Assembly (NCBI RefSeq): GCF_016097555.1
Contig: NC_054699.1
Location: forward strand, 4,784,169 to 4,848,168
From: Gigantopelta aegis
Taxonomy: Eukaryota > Mollusca > Gastropoda > Neomphalida > Peltospiridae
DNA: 64,000 nucleotides
Direction of reading: 5' to 3'
Shown here: piece after piece, positions 23,559 through 34,149 of the stretch
Position numbering within the stretch: position 1 is the stretch's first letter
How the letters are laid out: each line of letters starts with the position of its first letter
The notes under the pieces: model-generated
Databases searched by the model: none
What the model saw: the letters and a program-made list of their open reading frames with translations, nothing else
What the model was told of the DNA's origin: nothing
Translations under genes and position numbers: made by a program

Positions 23559-24643
23559 AGTAATGGTCGATAAGAGTAATTAAATTTGTCAAAAGGTCAA
23601 CTTAAATTTTTTTTAATTTGGGTATGGTACCATACCCATTTTACCCTCTGGCAGAAATCCTGGAGAGATTGTAATACAAGCTTAAGTGTGTGTCTTACAG
23701 ATTTTACGAAATGAGTGAGAGCGAGTTTAATACATAAATCCTGATACACGTTTTGTAAGATAGTACGTCACACACACAAGTGTAATAATGTCTGTATTAT
23801 CCATATTATTATTTTTATTTTTTTTATGAATAGCATAAAACGTCATTACACATGTTATTACATACATGTGTGTATTAATTTGGTTGTGTTGTTCAAACCA
23901 TGTGAATATTAAAATGTTTTAAGCTTAGTGATAACCAAAGAGTTATTTTTAAAAAAATGACAGTTGTTTTTTCACCAACAGTGCAAACGGTTTAGCTGTA
24001 ATGAGGCTTGGTATTCATGCACCAGGTTTTCCTTGTGGTAAAAGTGGGGCACAATCAAGTTTGGAAATATTAGAACAAGCTGATTTTGTGAATTTTTTTA
24101 TAGCTAAACCTTTATTGAAATGATGATTTTTTAAAAGTTTGATGAGCAAAGTTTGTACAGTATAAATTATAAATACATGTGTGATATCCGCCAATTCCTG
24201 CTTGGGTGTAGTTTGTATGGGTGTAAATGATTGCCAAATATGCACCCACAGTCATGCAGTTTGGAAACATTATGATGAAAGTAACGCAAAAATTTAACAA
24301 AAAATATTTAAAAGGAGTTCTCTTTATAAATTATAAGATTGTTTTTGTAATTTTCTTGAGACTAAAAATACCACAGGTATCCTTCTTTAATTTTAAACCA
24401 TAGGTGGGCATTTACAGGTAGGATGCCAGACGCTGGCATGTATAAATCTCAGCTGAACATTGACAAATACCTGTGCTCTTCTACCGTGAATTGTTAGCTT
24501 TGTTTAACTAATAAAGATGTCTGCTGAGCACTGCTGATAATAATAACCAGTCATTCGGCAGCTCTGTGTAAAAAGTACTGTGCTCACTCTACGTTCTCTA
24601 ACCCCAAAAGTAACCTAACATTAAGAAAAAGAAAAGAAGAAAA
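23559..24643. other. No gene seen; weak inverted repeat
   Basis: About 23690-23790 has imperfect inverted arms (gtgtgtcttacag facing tgtaag...cacacac) around gagtgagagcgagttta, resembling the element at 19817. Otherwise the sequence is AT-rich without features. A 5' non-coding exon of RSRC1 could lie here or further upstream but cannot be located. Confidence 0.45.
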
Positions 24644-24930
24644 GAAGTTTTATTTGTTTAACGACACCACTAGATATCTTAAATACATTGATTAAGATTA
24701 AGAAATAATTAATCATTGGCTATTGAATATCAGACATTTGGTAATTCTGATATATAGTCATCAGAGGAAACTCACTATATTTTTCCATTAATAGCAAGGG
24801 ATCATTTATATGCATTTTCTCACAGACAGGAAAGTACATACCACAGCCTTTGACCAGTTGTGGTGCACTGGTTGGAACGAGAAAAACCCTAATCAGGTTG
24901 TTTGATCCTGCGATGTAAGCACATCAGGCT
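24644..24930 (-). mobile_element. SINE with tail b and variant head
   Basis: Reads gtttaacgacaccactagat, cattaatagcaagggatcat, ttgtggtgcactggttggaa, then head gtttgatcctgcgatgtaag. The insert attaagattaagaaataatt in the tail is a local duplication. Confidence 0.8.
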
Positions 24931-25017
24931 GGCACTCAACTGATGGAGCCAAGTCCCATTCCAACTATGACTAAAACTAACCATTTAACTCTACATGTAA
25001 ATCTAACTGTAACCCAA

Positions 25018-25234
25018 CTAGTGTAACAAAGGCTGTGGTATGTACTATCCTGTCTGTGAGATGGTGCATATAAAAGATCCTTTGCTGCTGATCGAAAAGA
25101 GTAGCCCATGAAGTGGTGACAGCAGGTTTCCTCTCTCAATATCTGTGTGGTCCTTAACCATATGTCTGACGCCATATAACCGTAAATAAAATGTGTTGAG
25201 TGCGTCGTAAAATAAAACATTTCCTTCCTTCCTT
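25018..25234 (+). mobile_element. Head-less SINE with tail a, just upstream of RSRC1
   Basis: Body gtatgtactatcctgtctgt, gcatataaaagatcctttgc, then gtggtccttaaccatatgtc and tail a (aataaaatgtgttgagtgcg). It ends about 70 bp before the first identified RSRC1 acceptor, so it probably lies in an upstream intron. Confidence 0.85.
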
Positions 25235-25303
25235 CTAACTGTAACCCTAAATCTGTCCCTGTTTCTACACTCATGTAAGATATTTTCTGTGTTTTCATCA
25301 CAG

Positions 25304-25390
25304 GCTGATTATGGGTCGGTACTCGGATAGTGAAGATGATTTGAAGCGTTACAAGAAGAAAAAGAAGAAACAGTCTCGTTCCCGATCCAG
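25304..25390 (+). CDS. RSRC1: RSRC1 first coding exon
   Basis: Acceptor tttcatcacag before 25304; ATG at 25311; donor gtatgt at 25391. It encodes residues 1-26 plus two bases of codon 27: the family N-terminus MGRYSDSEDDLKRY and a poly-Lys patch leading into SRSRS. The seven bases before ATG are 5' UTR. Confidence 0.9.
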
Positions 25391-28300
25391 GTATGTGGCA
25401 TGAGAAACAGACCTCAGAAAATTGTGGGAACAATCATTTAGTTTGCGCATTGCTCACAAAAATCTTAAGTTTGAATAACCCATTTTTTGATCGCTTATTA
25501 CATTTAAGACGTCATTTACATGGTCTCGTTGGGTTACAAAAAAACATGGATTACCTTTAAATATGTAATTTGTTTTGGGGTAATTCATAAATTGTTACAC
25601 TAATTTAATTTTTAGTTTTTAAAGGCTTGAAAAATACTAGTCTGCTCACCAAATGCGTGTAAAAAATTTCCAAGATAATTAAAAAGTGTAACCACTAGTC
25701 CCAACTTGTGACCTGCTTTATGTGAAATGAATAAGTAACTGTCAATATTGTTCACTTTTGTAAAATTTTATATGATTACATTATATGTTGTGTAACTCAT
25801 AGCTGCATGTACATGTAAGCTGTCTTTAACCTAAAACATATTTAAAGGAGAAATATGTGCTGAAGGAGAAATAAGGAAGTCAATGGATGATCATTTAAAC
25901 TTAAAGTTACGGCTGTATTGTAACAATATTACAGGGCTTCTAGAATTTGTACAAAATCCACTAGCCATGGGATCAGTGATTTTAAAAATTTACTAACCAC
26001 AATTAAAAATTCACTAGTCGTACTTTACTTTAAGTTAATACAATTTTACTAAATAATAGTAATAATCAGATATGTCACCAAAAGAGGGAGATAGAGCTTA
26101 AAAACACAAACACTGGGGTGTGTGGGTGGGGGCAAGATATTTATAATTACAAAATAGACTTAACTGCTACATTTGACAATTTGTTTTTCACTAGCCGTCC
26201 GGCATGACAATAATAGTTATTTACTAGCCCAACATTAAATATCACTAGCAATGGGAGTGGGGCTACCATAATCTAGAAGCCCTGAATATTATATGTCTTG
26301 TAGGCTAGTGGATTATATATTTTTATTTCTGCACCCCTGTTTAATTTTATTTTTTGATTTATGGACACACTGATCTGCTTTTTTAAATATAAAAATTACC
26401 AATAAAATATATATATTTTTTATTTTTAATTTAGATCTGACAGCAGCAGCAGCAGATATTCATCCAAACACAAAAAATCTAAGAAATCAAAGTCGAAACA
26501 CCGCAAGCGTTCACACAGCCGATCGCGAGAAAGATTGACCAGGCAATCTAGGTCGACAAGCAGAGTTCAACGGTCAAGAAGTAGAGACAGGAGGTCAAGG
26601 AGTCGAGACAGGGGGTCAAGGAGTCGAGACAGGGGGTCAAGGAGTCGAGACAGGGGGTCAAGGACTCGAGACAGGGGGTCAAGAAGTCGAGATAGAATAT
26701 CCAGCAGAGATAGATATCGAAGGTCACAGTCACGTAGCAGGGACAAGTATAGCCACAGCCGAAAAAGGTCACGGTCAGATTCTCGAAGTCGTTCGTACAG
26801 GTCGAGAACAAGATCGAGAGAAAGAAGCAGAAGGTCAAGGAGTTATGATAGAAGGTCAAGGTATGACTTTTTCTTCCACAGTATTTGAGGGTTGAAAATT
26901 AGCAGTCGCCCATGGCAACCTTCATTGGCTAAGGACGACTAAGAATTTTACAAAGATACTCTTTTGGGTGACCATCGATTTAGGAGAAAAAAGTTCAGTG
27001 TAAATAAAAAAAAATATTCTTTACTAATTACTATCAAACTACTATTAAATTGTCTTTTCCGATACAGGTTTTAAGACAATTGATGGAACAACCAAGATAA
27101 TCTGAATGAAAAAAACGTAATATATGACGAGGGCCATATGTCTGTACAATGCAGATTTGATTGGGCATTAGGCACAATATTTCAACTTATTTTCGTGCTT
27201 ATATCCAATTAAGGTTCAAGCACGCTGTTCTGAGCACACACCTCAGCAATTTTGGCTGTCTGTCCAGGACAGTCGGTTAGTTGTTAGTTGGTTAGTGGTT
27301 AGTGAGAGAGAAGAGGGTGTAGTGGCCCTCCCTTAAGAATTCGCTCTGGGTTGGAGCCAGTACCGGGCTGTGAACCCTATACCTACCAGCCTGTAGTCTG
27401 ATGGCTTAACCACTGTGCCACCGAGGCCGGTTTGTGACAATAGTGGATGATTCCATTGATCTCTATCTAGTGCCTCATCTGTAGGAGGACAGCCATTAGT
27501 GAGGAAATCCTTTACTGGAAATTCCATCCCTCTTGCATCGCCACAGTTTATTTCATTCCATTTGCATTGCCACAGAGAGGACTGCCACTCCCAGACTAGT
27601 TTATTAAAGCATGTGCAGTTCTATCTTTAGTTTCTTTGTACTGCATTATCTTTTACTTCAGAGACAATGCAAGTCAAGCTGCATACCTTGGTTGTTATAG
27701 CATTTAGTCTACACCTCTGTATTAAAAATGAGATTTAATCTGTGTAATTTAATGGTAGTTTGTAAAGGAACATTTGTATTTATAGTGGATTTCTTTTTCA
27801 AAAAGTGTTATTTAAGTTGGTATGGGTTTAAAACTTAATAACATGAATTAAACTTTATTTATTATGAAGTTATATGCCAATTCATTTGATTCCTTTGACG
27901 CACACAGACTATATTTGGTGAACGCATGGTTATTATTCAACAAACAACATTCTGTAGTCTGTCCCATCCTCCTACAAAAATGTTTGTAAATAATTTCAGT
28001 TTGGTTTGATGTAAGAAGAAAAGTAAAAGTGTTTTGGAAATAACAAAATATATTATTTTTGTGTGCAATTTAGAAAAAATCACCTCAGAAATAAATAACT
28101 GGCAGCAGTAAATTTCATAGAATGAAAAAAGCATTCCTTGTGAAAAGGATTATAGTTTTGATTTTGGCTGTGCAGTTAAATTTCAAAATGATAATTGGAG
28201 GGCTAGTTGAATTTGAAAAGGGCCAGTAAGATGTTTCGTCAACTAGCCCTTTTGCCGACCATGGTTTTCATGTTAATTTTCAGTCCTGGTATTTATGGGT

Positions 28301-31300
28301 TTTGAAGTCTCAGTTCTTATGTAGGCTTGTCAGTGGAAGATATCTCCATTTGTAAATAGCTGGATCTCAAGCAATCGATCTGTTTGTCTGCTGATAATAA
28401 TACCAGATGACAAATTTAAATTTAGAAGAGCAATTTAATCCAAATTTTATTGAGTCAACCAACAGTAAATGACGGCATCGGGTCTTTTTTCTTTCGGACA
28501 AGTTAAGCACATCTTGGAGAGCAAACAGTTTGTTTTGTTTAAAAACACCACTAAGCATGTTGATTTATTTATCATCAGCTATTCATTAAACATTTGATAA
28601 TTTTGACAGTTAGTCTTAGAGAGGAAATTTGCAACATTTTTTCCATTAGTAGCAAGAGATCTTTTATATGCACCACCCCACAGATAGGATAGCACATACC
28701 ACAGCCTTTAATATACTAGTCGTGGTGCAATGGGTCCGCTGACAGAGATTACCACTGTCCTACATCTCGCCCCATCTTGGAGAACAAATGCATGTAGCTG
28801 ATATTAAACAAATGTAACTTTGCTTTTCTATTTTTTTATTATTTTTTTTACTGTTTTTACATATTGCAGTTGGCAAGAGGCCAGGTTAAGTATTTATGAA
28901 GAGATAATTTTTTTCAATTTGTGTTTTCTTTCTTTTTAACAGAACTCCTGTTCATAAGCGGAGATACAATCAGTCGCCAGCCAGTCCTGCTGTGAAAACT
29001 GAGAAGAAGTAAGTTGTTATCTAGACTGAGTCAGGGGGCCGGATTTAGCGCAGTCGGTTGAGGTGCTTGCATCGCAGGATCAAATCACCTCAGTGGATCC
29101 ATTCAGCTGATTGTTTTTTTTCTCGTTCCAACCAGTGCACCACAACTGAACAAAGGCCGTGGTATGTGCTTTCCTGTTTGTGGGAAAGTGCATATAAAAG
29201 ATCCCTTGCTATTAATGGAATAAATGTTGTGGGTTTCCTCTCTAAGACTGTCGAAATTACCAAATGTTTGACATTCAATAGCCAATGATTAATAAATCAT
29301 TGTGCTCTAGTGGTGTCGTTAAACAAAACAAAACTGAGTCAGCCGGGACATGTTTTTATTTCAGTCGGTTCAGTTTTTTTGGGGAAAATATTTAAAATCA
29401 TTTGATCTGAGTGATGTTTTATTACAGCTGATGCCATATAATCGATTACCACAGTTTGACACCCAATAGCCGATGTGTTTCATGCTGGGGTGTCGTTAAA
29501 CATTCATTCATTCCATATTATCGTAAATAAAATGTGTTGAGTGCATTGTTAAATAAAACATTGTTCCTTCCTTTCTTTCATTACAGTTATGTGCTCTTTG
29601 GCATTTTAATCTGTCCACTTTTTGTTGCAGTCCCCGCTTTATGGCAATAAATGGAAAAATATATCTGCAGCATAACGTTTAACATTTCCGTTTATTTTCA
29701 GCCCAGACAGTCTTAGCAGTTTGATTCCAGGTTTTGATGATATGGTGAGTTTTTTAATATACTTGAATTCATGTTTTGATAATTCACACAACTCAATTTA
29801 CACATTGTGTGATTAAAAAAGACCCCACTTTGTTTATACATTGAAAAATAAAATGAAGAAGCCTATCCTCTTCTAAGGATGAAATACTACAGTTGTTTGT
29901 GTGCAGGCCCATAGCATGGTGGACATTATTGGGGTTGGGGGCCCAATTGAATGAGTGCCGAAGCCATGGGGTATTTTGGGGGTCCGGGGGCATGATTCAA
30001 AGGTTATTTGCCCGTTACTGTAACTCTCGCCGTTAATGTCAATTCGTTTGTCTCGCTACAACTTTTACATTCAGTCGAGATGTAAAGGTTATTAAAAAAA
30101 CCCACCCCAAAATTATCTTATGCAATTTTTTTGTTTACAACTGGACCATGTCCATGTATTTTTTTACCTACATTAACTTGGAGAACGTTTAACTTATGGA
30201 GATATCTGACAGAAAACATTCCTAGTAGGGCCTCCATGAGTCCAACATTTTGGACTCGAGTAACTAACTCGACCAGGACACGAGTACCCGACATAGATGA
30301 TAGCGAGAATAAGGAATACACTAACTCGACCAGGACACGAGTACCCGACATAGATGATAGCGAGAATAAGGAATAAACTAACTCGACCAGGACACGAGTA
30401 CCCGACATAGATGATAGCGAGAATAAGGAATAAAAACTAACTCGACCAGGACACGAGTACCCGACATAGATGATAGCGAGAATAAGGAATAAACTAACTC
30501 GACCAGGACACGAGTACCCGACATAGATGATAGCGAGAATAAGGAATAAACTAACTCGACCAGGACACGAGTACCCGACATAGATGATAGCGAGAATAAG
30601 GAATAAACTAACTCGACCAGGACACGAGTACCCGACATAGATGATAATGAGACTAAGGAATAAAGTAAAATAGCATTATGCATCTTAATTCCAGCACTGA
30701 ACATGGATGCTAAATATTGCATTCCACATATTCGACTTTTGTTGTCCCTCTATGTCTCATAGCCCTATAATGTAACTGGCATCAAGCATATGACAAAATT
30801 ATGTATAAAATATAATTAAATGAGAGTGATCTTTCTTGCATGGGTACTGGAGCCCTGTGAGTGGACTCGAGTCTTTCTAGACTCGGCCAGTGTTCTAGTA
30901 CTTGTGGATACACTAATTCTTAGTCACTTGAAGTCTTAACATCCACATGTTTTAGGACTGTCATAAATTATGATAAATAATCTGCAAGACTGTGATAAGA
31001 ATTGTAAATGACATTTTTAAGACTTTTTTTTTTTAACGATGATGAGAACGTTTCTCTTTCAGACTCCATCAGAACAAGCCACAGCCAGGATGAGGCTTGC
31101 TCTAAAAGCTGCAGGTAAAATTATAGCTAAAGAACGTTTGTTTTGTTTAACAACATCATTAGACATTCATGGTATTATCTTAAATGACTCCCTATAATTT
31201 AACATAGGCAAGTAATTAATCATACCCTCTTGGGGTTTTTTACATGGCAAGATCTGTTGTCACCTTTTTGTACCATAAAAATAACGGTACATTAATTAAT

Positions 31301-33243
31301 GCCAACTTTTAATACTGTTGATCACATTTCCGTGCCTAGTTCTTATCAGTAATACTGAACATTGCTTATATATAAACAAAATATGATAACGTTTAAAAAA
31401 TAAGTTTTGTTACAAGGTACATACAGTATGTTAAATGTATTCATTTCATAAGGGACATAATTCATGTTGACAATAATATTCAACATTGCATCATATAACT
31501 TTTAGCAAAAATTAGTCTTGTTAAATATATATTTGTTTAAACCTGCCTGTTTCTTATAGACTGTAAATATATCTACATTAGCTTTAACATGGTCTTCAGT
31601 CATAATGTTTACTTTAATTTTTTTTCTTTTTTTTCTGTGACCTGTAGCTGCTGCCGATGAAAAAATCCTGGGTCACTCCCAGAATTCCAAACCATCCGGT
31701 TACTCAACCCTCCAAGACATGACCAAGTTCAGTGAGGCTGTGGAAGATATAGAGTCTGCATCATTTCAACCCAAGACCTTCAAGTCTGGTCGATCGGACA
31801 AAACAAAGGTAGATGGTATCAGGGCTTGAGTTTAGCAATTGCCGTCTTTGAGATATAAAGCTTCTCAACAATGGCAAAATATATACACCTGTGTACATTA
31901 TCTGCCAATATTTAACATTTGTACATTTGAAATATGTCTACATACATCACTATAAACTTTTAGTCATGTTTATTTGCTGCAAATGTCACTTTAAAAAAAA
32001 AGAAATTGCCATAGGCAGGCTCAATATTGCCATCAGTGGGCTGTTTTCACCCATGGAATTGTTTTAATAATTGCCATCGGTGGGCTGTTTTCACCCATGG
32101 AATTGTTTTAATAGTTGCTGTGGGAGACAAATTCTTAAAAGGACAGACTCTAGTTTTTAAACACTAAGGCATATTTTTCACTATTATAGCCGTTATGATC
32201 ACTGAAATCAAACAGTACTTATATTTCATTGTTTAGATTATCTATTTCCGTGGAACAGAAGTGGTTCTGGTCATCTTGTTGTTTCTAACATCATAGTTTT
32301 AAAAACGCATGTGCATCTGAAAAGTAGCAGTTTATTGATTCAAATTCTAGCAGTACTCTCAGAATGCTTGTTTTAGAGGGGTGAAGAATTAGAAGTATTT
32401 GTATTTGAACTACATAGGTGTATTTCTCGTTTCAGGCTGACGACGACTTCACAACACATGAAATGGCTATATTCGGGGCAGGGAAATTTGAGATACGGAC
32501 CGATCCCGCAGACAAGAAGAATTTCTTTGTGGAACCTGATAGTTATGCCCATCCGAATGTAAGATTTTATTTTATTTTAATAAACTAGCAATGCCAAACT
32601 ATAAAACACTAATATGAGAGATATTTAGAGTAAGAATGATGTCTGGAATGGGGAGGGTACAATCTGTAGTGAGATGGGGTGGGGAGGGGGGGGGGGTGCG
32701 GAATTTTATTCTCTCGCGTTTACAAAGTAAAAATCAAGATATGGCCATTAGGTATTACTTTTCTGACGACGGTGGCAAAGACGTGATCATTTGTGGCGAA
32801 GACGTGATCATTTGAAATAGAGTTTTGCATTTAGATTAGCTTGGGGTAGGACGTAGACCAGTGGTAAAGTGCTCACTTGATGCTCAGTCTGTTTGTGATT
32901 GATCCCCGTTGGTGAGCCCATTGGGCTATTTCTTGTTCCAGCCAGTGCACCACAACTGGTATTATATCAAAGACCGTGGTATGTGCTATCCTGCCTGTGG
33001 GATGGTGCATATAAAAAAATCCCTTGCTACTAATGGAAAAATGTAGCAAATTTTCTCTCCAGGACTATTTGTCAAAATTACCAAATGTTTGATATCAAAT
33101 AGCCAATGATAAATAAATCAGTGTGCTCTAGTGATGTTGTTAAACAAAACAAACTATCTGTTTCTCCATTTGGGTTTTTTGTTCTGTCTCTCCCTCCCTC
33201 CATCTCTCTCTGTCTCTCCCTCCACTCTCACACTCACTCTCTC

Positions 33244-33295
<52 letters not shown>

Positions 33296-34103
33296 CCCCC
33301 CCCCCCCCCCCCTAAGTGCAATGTTGTCATTTTTTGCATCTCAATAAGTGTCCCATAACATCTCATCCTGTGAACATTTGACAGTCTCTGCAGACCTCGA
33401 GGTCAAATTTCTTTTTGATGGGAGTGATTAATTGCTCCCCTAACTTAGATTATTGGGAGCCATTTAAGATATCACCATACTGATACATTACAAATTTGCA
33501 TGCTAAGGGGAGCTAAATATTAACTGTCCTTGAACCAGCCTTGGGAGAGTGATGAGGAGCGAGAATGATGGCTCCCCTTAAACGAATGAATGGATGTTTA
33601 ACGACATCCCAGCACAAAAATAGAGGTTGGCTATTGGGTGTCAGAAATAGATAAGTATATCAGAATAATTATTTCCATTAAAAATAAAAATGGTATAATT
33701 ATGCTCCCCCCTGAAATGAATGTTTTATTTAATGACACCACTAGAGCACATTGATTTATTAATCATTGGCTATCAAACATTTGGTAATTTTGACATAGTC
33801 TTAGAAAGGAAACCTGCCACATTTTCCCATTAGTATGCATCATCCCATAGACAGGATAGCACATACCACAGCCTTTGATGTACCAGTCGTGGGATCGATC
33901 CCAGACCGACCATATATCAAGCGAGCGCTTTACCACTGGGCTACGTCCTGCCCTGCACCCCACCCACCCCGAAACAGTGAGGTCTGTCACTGTACGTTTC
34001 TTTGTAATTGCAGCTCTACGTTGATCCAGAAGAGAAGATGAACAGATGGGTTCAGAAGCTGTCCGCCATGAGGAGGCGCAAGATTGAAGGAGAAGCATAT
34101 TGA
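25311..34103 (+). CDS. RSRC1: RSRC1 (serine/arginine-related splicing protein), eight coding exons
   Basis: Joined exons are 25311-25390, 26435-26860, 28943-29008, 29702-29744, 31063-31114, 31648-31808, 32436-32558 and 34014-34103. They give 1,041 nt, or 346 residues plus TGA. All introns are GT-AG and every phase matches. The family identity comes from three places: the start MGRYSDSEDD followed by a lysine run; a long RS region (residues about 22-168); and a conserved C-terminal part with EQATARMRLALKAAAAADE, a DIESASFQPKTFKS stretch and a closing SYAHPNLYVDPEEK...WVQKL block. Vertebrate RSRC1 (SRrp53) is about 334 residues with the same order. Known members act in the nucleus in pre-mRNA splicing, including 3' splice-site choice; that role here is inferred. 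The start ATG lies 7 nt after an acceptor (tttcatcacag), so at least one non-coding exon must lie upstream. Confidence 0.93.
25932..26284. mobile_element. hAT-like MITE in RSRC1 intron 1
   Basis: Perfect 13-bp terminal inverted repeats: cagggcttctaga at 25932-25944 and tctagaagccctg at 26272-26284. The flank aatatta is present on both sides (25925-25931 and 26285-26291), consistent with a hAT-type target-site duplication. The interior has several actagcc/actagtc phrases and no transposase frame. Diverged relatives occur near 18.8, 23.1 and 28.2 kb. Confidence 0.82.
26435..26860 (+). CDS. RSRC1: RSRC1 exon 2, RS domain
   Basis: Acceptor tttttaatttag; donor gtatga at 26861; residues 27-168. 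It is almost wholly Arg/Ser/Lys/Asp. At residues about 76-115 a 21-bp DNA unit (ggtcaaggagtcgagacagg) is repeated about six times, giving a seven-residue SRSRDRG repeat. RS domains are phosphorylated by SR-protein kinases and mediate contacts among splicing factors in the known family. The minus-strand frame over it is a shadow. Confidence 0.92.
27187..27432 (-). mobile_element. Type II SINE in RSRC1 intron 2
   Basis: Tail side ttattttcgtgcttatatcc, aattaaggttcaagcacgct; head side gtgaaccctatacctaccag and ttaaccactgtgccaccgag. Reading the minus strand, a B-box-like GGGTTC element lies in the head. Confidence 0.88.
27446..27597 (+). repeat. Single-copy relative of the 61.5-kb tandem array
   Basis: The phrases tgattccattgatctctatc, tagtgcctcat, aggaggacagcc and gaaatcctttactgg match the left flank and first unit of the array at 61517-62336. 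A second fragment, gagaggactgccactccc, lies at about 27575. Here the unit is not tandemly amplified. Confidence 0.8.
28527..28774 (-). mobile_element. SINE with tail b in RSRC1 intron 2
   Basis: Reads gttttgtttaaaaacaccac, tagcaagagatcttttatat, gcacataccacagcctttaa and a decayed head ending ctacatctcgcccc. Confidence 0.82.
28943..29008 (+). CDS. RSRC1: RSRC1 exon 3
   Basis: Acceptor tctttttaacag; donor gtaagt at 29009. It completes codon 169 and encodes the short basic/proline segment RTPVHKRRYNQSPASPAV, then a lysine-rich end. It links the RS domain to the C-terminal part. Confidence 0.87.
29036..29330 (+). mobile_element. SINE with variant head and tail b in RSRC1 intron 3
   Basis: Head ggatttagcgcagtcggttg and B-box region aggatcaaatcacc; body ctcgttccaaccagtgcacc and gcatataaaagatcccttgc; tail b ending tctagtggtgtcgttaaaca. 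It starts only 28 bp past the exon 3 donor. Confidence 0.88.
29420..29580 (+). mobile_element. Nested SINE tails in RSRC1 intron 3
   Basis: A tail a fragment (gctgatgccatata ... ttatcgtaaataaaatgtgt) is split by another SINE tail of the third type (cccaatagccgatgtgtttc, then gctggggtgtcgttaaacat and CATT repeats). Confidence 0.65.
29702..29744 (+). CDS. RSRC1: RSRC1 exon 4
   Basis: Acceptor ttattttcag; donor gtgagt at 29745. This 43-nt exon encodes NPDSLSSLIPGFDDM. Its phases (2 in, 0 out) fit both neighbours. Confidence 0.87.
30263..30663. repeat. 57-bp minisatellite, seven copies, in RSRC1 intron 4
   Basis: Units start actaactcgaccaggacacg at 30263, 30320, 30377, 30436, 30493, 30550 and 30607 (57 bp, one of 59). 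Both strands stay open over several units because 57 is divisible by three. The intronic position and lack of any domain argue against coding. Confidence 0.94.
31063..31114 (+). CDS. RSRC1: RSRC1 exon 5
   Basis: Acceptor gtttctctttcag; donor gtaaaa at 31115. It encodes TPSEQATARMRLALKAA, the start of the conserved C-terminal helix of the family. Confidence 0.9.
31648..31808 (+). CDS. RSRC1: RSRC1 exon 6
   Basis: Acceptor tgtgacctgtag; donor gtagat at 31809. It encodes the end of the alanine-rich helix (AAADEKILG) and a segment ending EDIESASFQPKTFKSGRSDK, matching the family's acidic-then-basic motif. Residues about 223-276. Confidence 0.9.
32026..32113 (+). repeat. 44-bp direct duplication in RSRC1 intron 6
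   Basis: Two adjacent copies start attgccatcagtgggctg and attgccatcggtgggctg and differ at one base. It is a small local duplication. Confidence 0.85.
32436..32558 (+). CDS. RSRC1: RSRC1 exon 7
   Basis: Acceptor tttctcgtttcag; donor gtaaga at 32559. Forty-one whole codons encode ADDDFTTHEMAIFGAGKFE and, later, VEPDSYAHPN, the start of the C-terminal signature. Confidence 0.92.
32838..33150 (+). mobile_element. Type I SINE with tail b in RSRC1 intron 7
   Basis: Head ggggtaggacgtagaccagt; body tatttcttgttccagccagt and gatggtgcatataaaaaaat; tail b ending gtgatgttgttaaacaaaac. Confidence 0.88.
33181..33312 (+). repeat. CT-rich microsatellite ending in poly-C, RSRC1 intron 7
   Basis: TCCC/TCTC variants pass into about 50 bp of pure CT and then about 20 C. 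The overlapping Ser/Leu frames are artefacts. Confidence 0.95.
33715..33955 (-). mobile_element. Type I SINE with tail b in RSRC1 intron 7, internal deletion
   Basis: Tail tttaatgacaccactagagc, body catcccatagacaggatagc, head gggatcgatcccagaccgac and taccactgggctacgtcctg. The element joins ccagtcgtg directly to ggatcgatcccag, so the link segment is deleted. A separate SINE tail scrap (gaatggatgtttaacgacat) lies at about 33585-33650. Confidence 0.87.
34014..34103 (+). CDS. RSRC1: RSRC1 last coding exon
   Basis: Acceptor tttgtaattgcag; stop TGA at 34101-34103. It encodes LYVDPEEKMNRWVQKLSAMR and then a short basic tail ending EGEAY. The aromatic/acidic/Trp-Leu pattern matches the conserved end of vertebrate RSRC1. 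Confidence 0.93.
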   Translation, partial: LYVDPEEKMNRWVQKLSAMRRRKIEGEAY

Positions 34104-34149
34104 AGTGTTGTGAAGTGGTATCGGGGACAAAACAAGAAACACTTGATGG

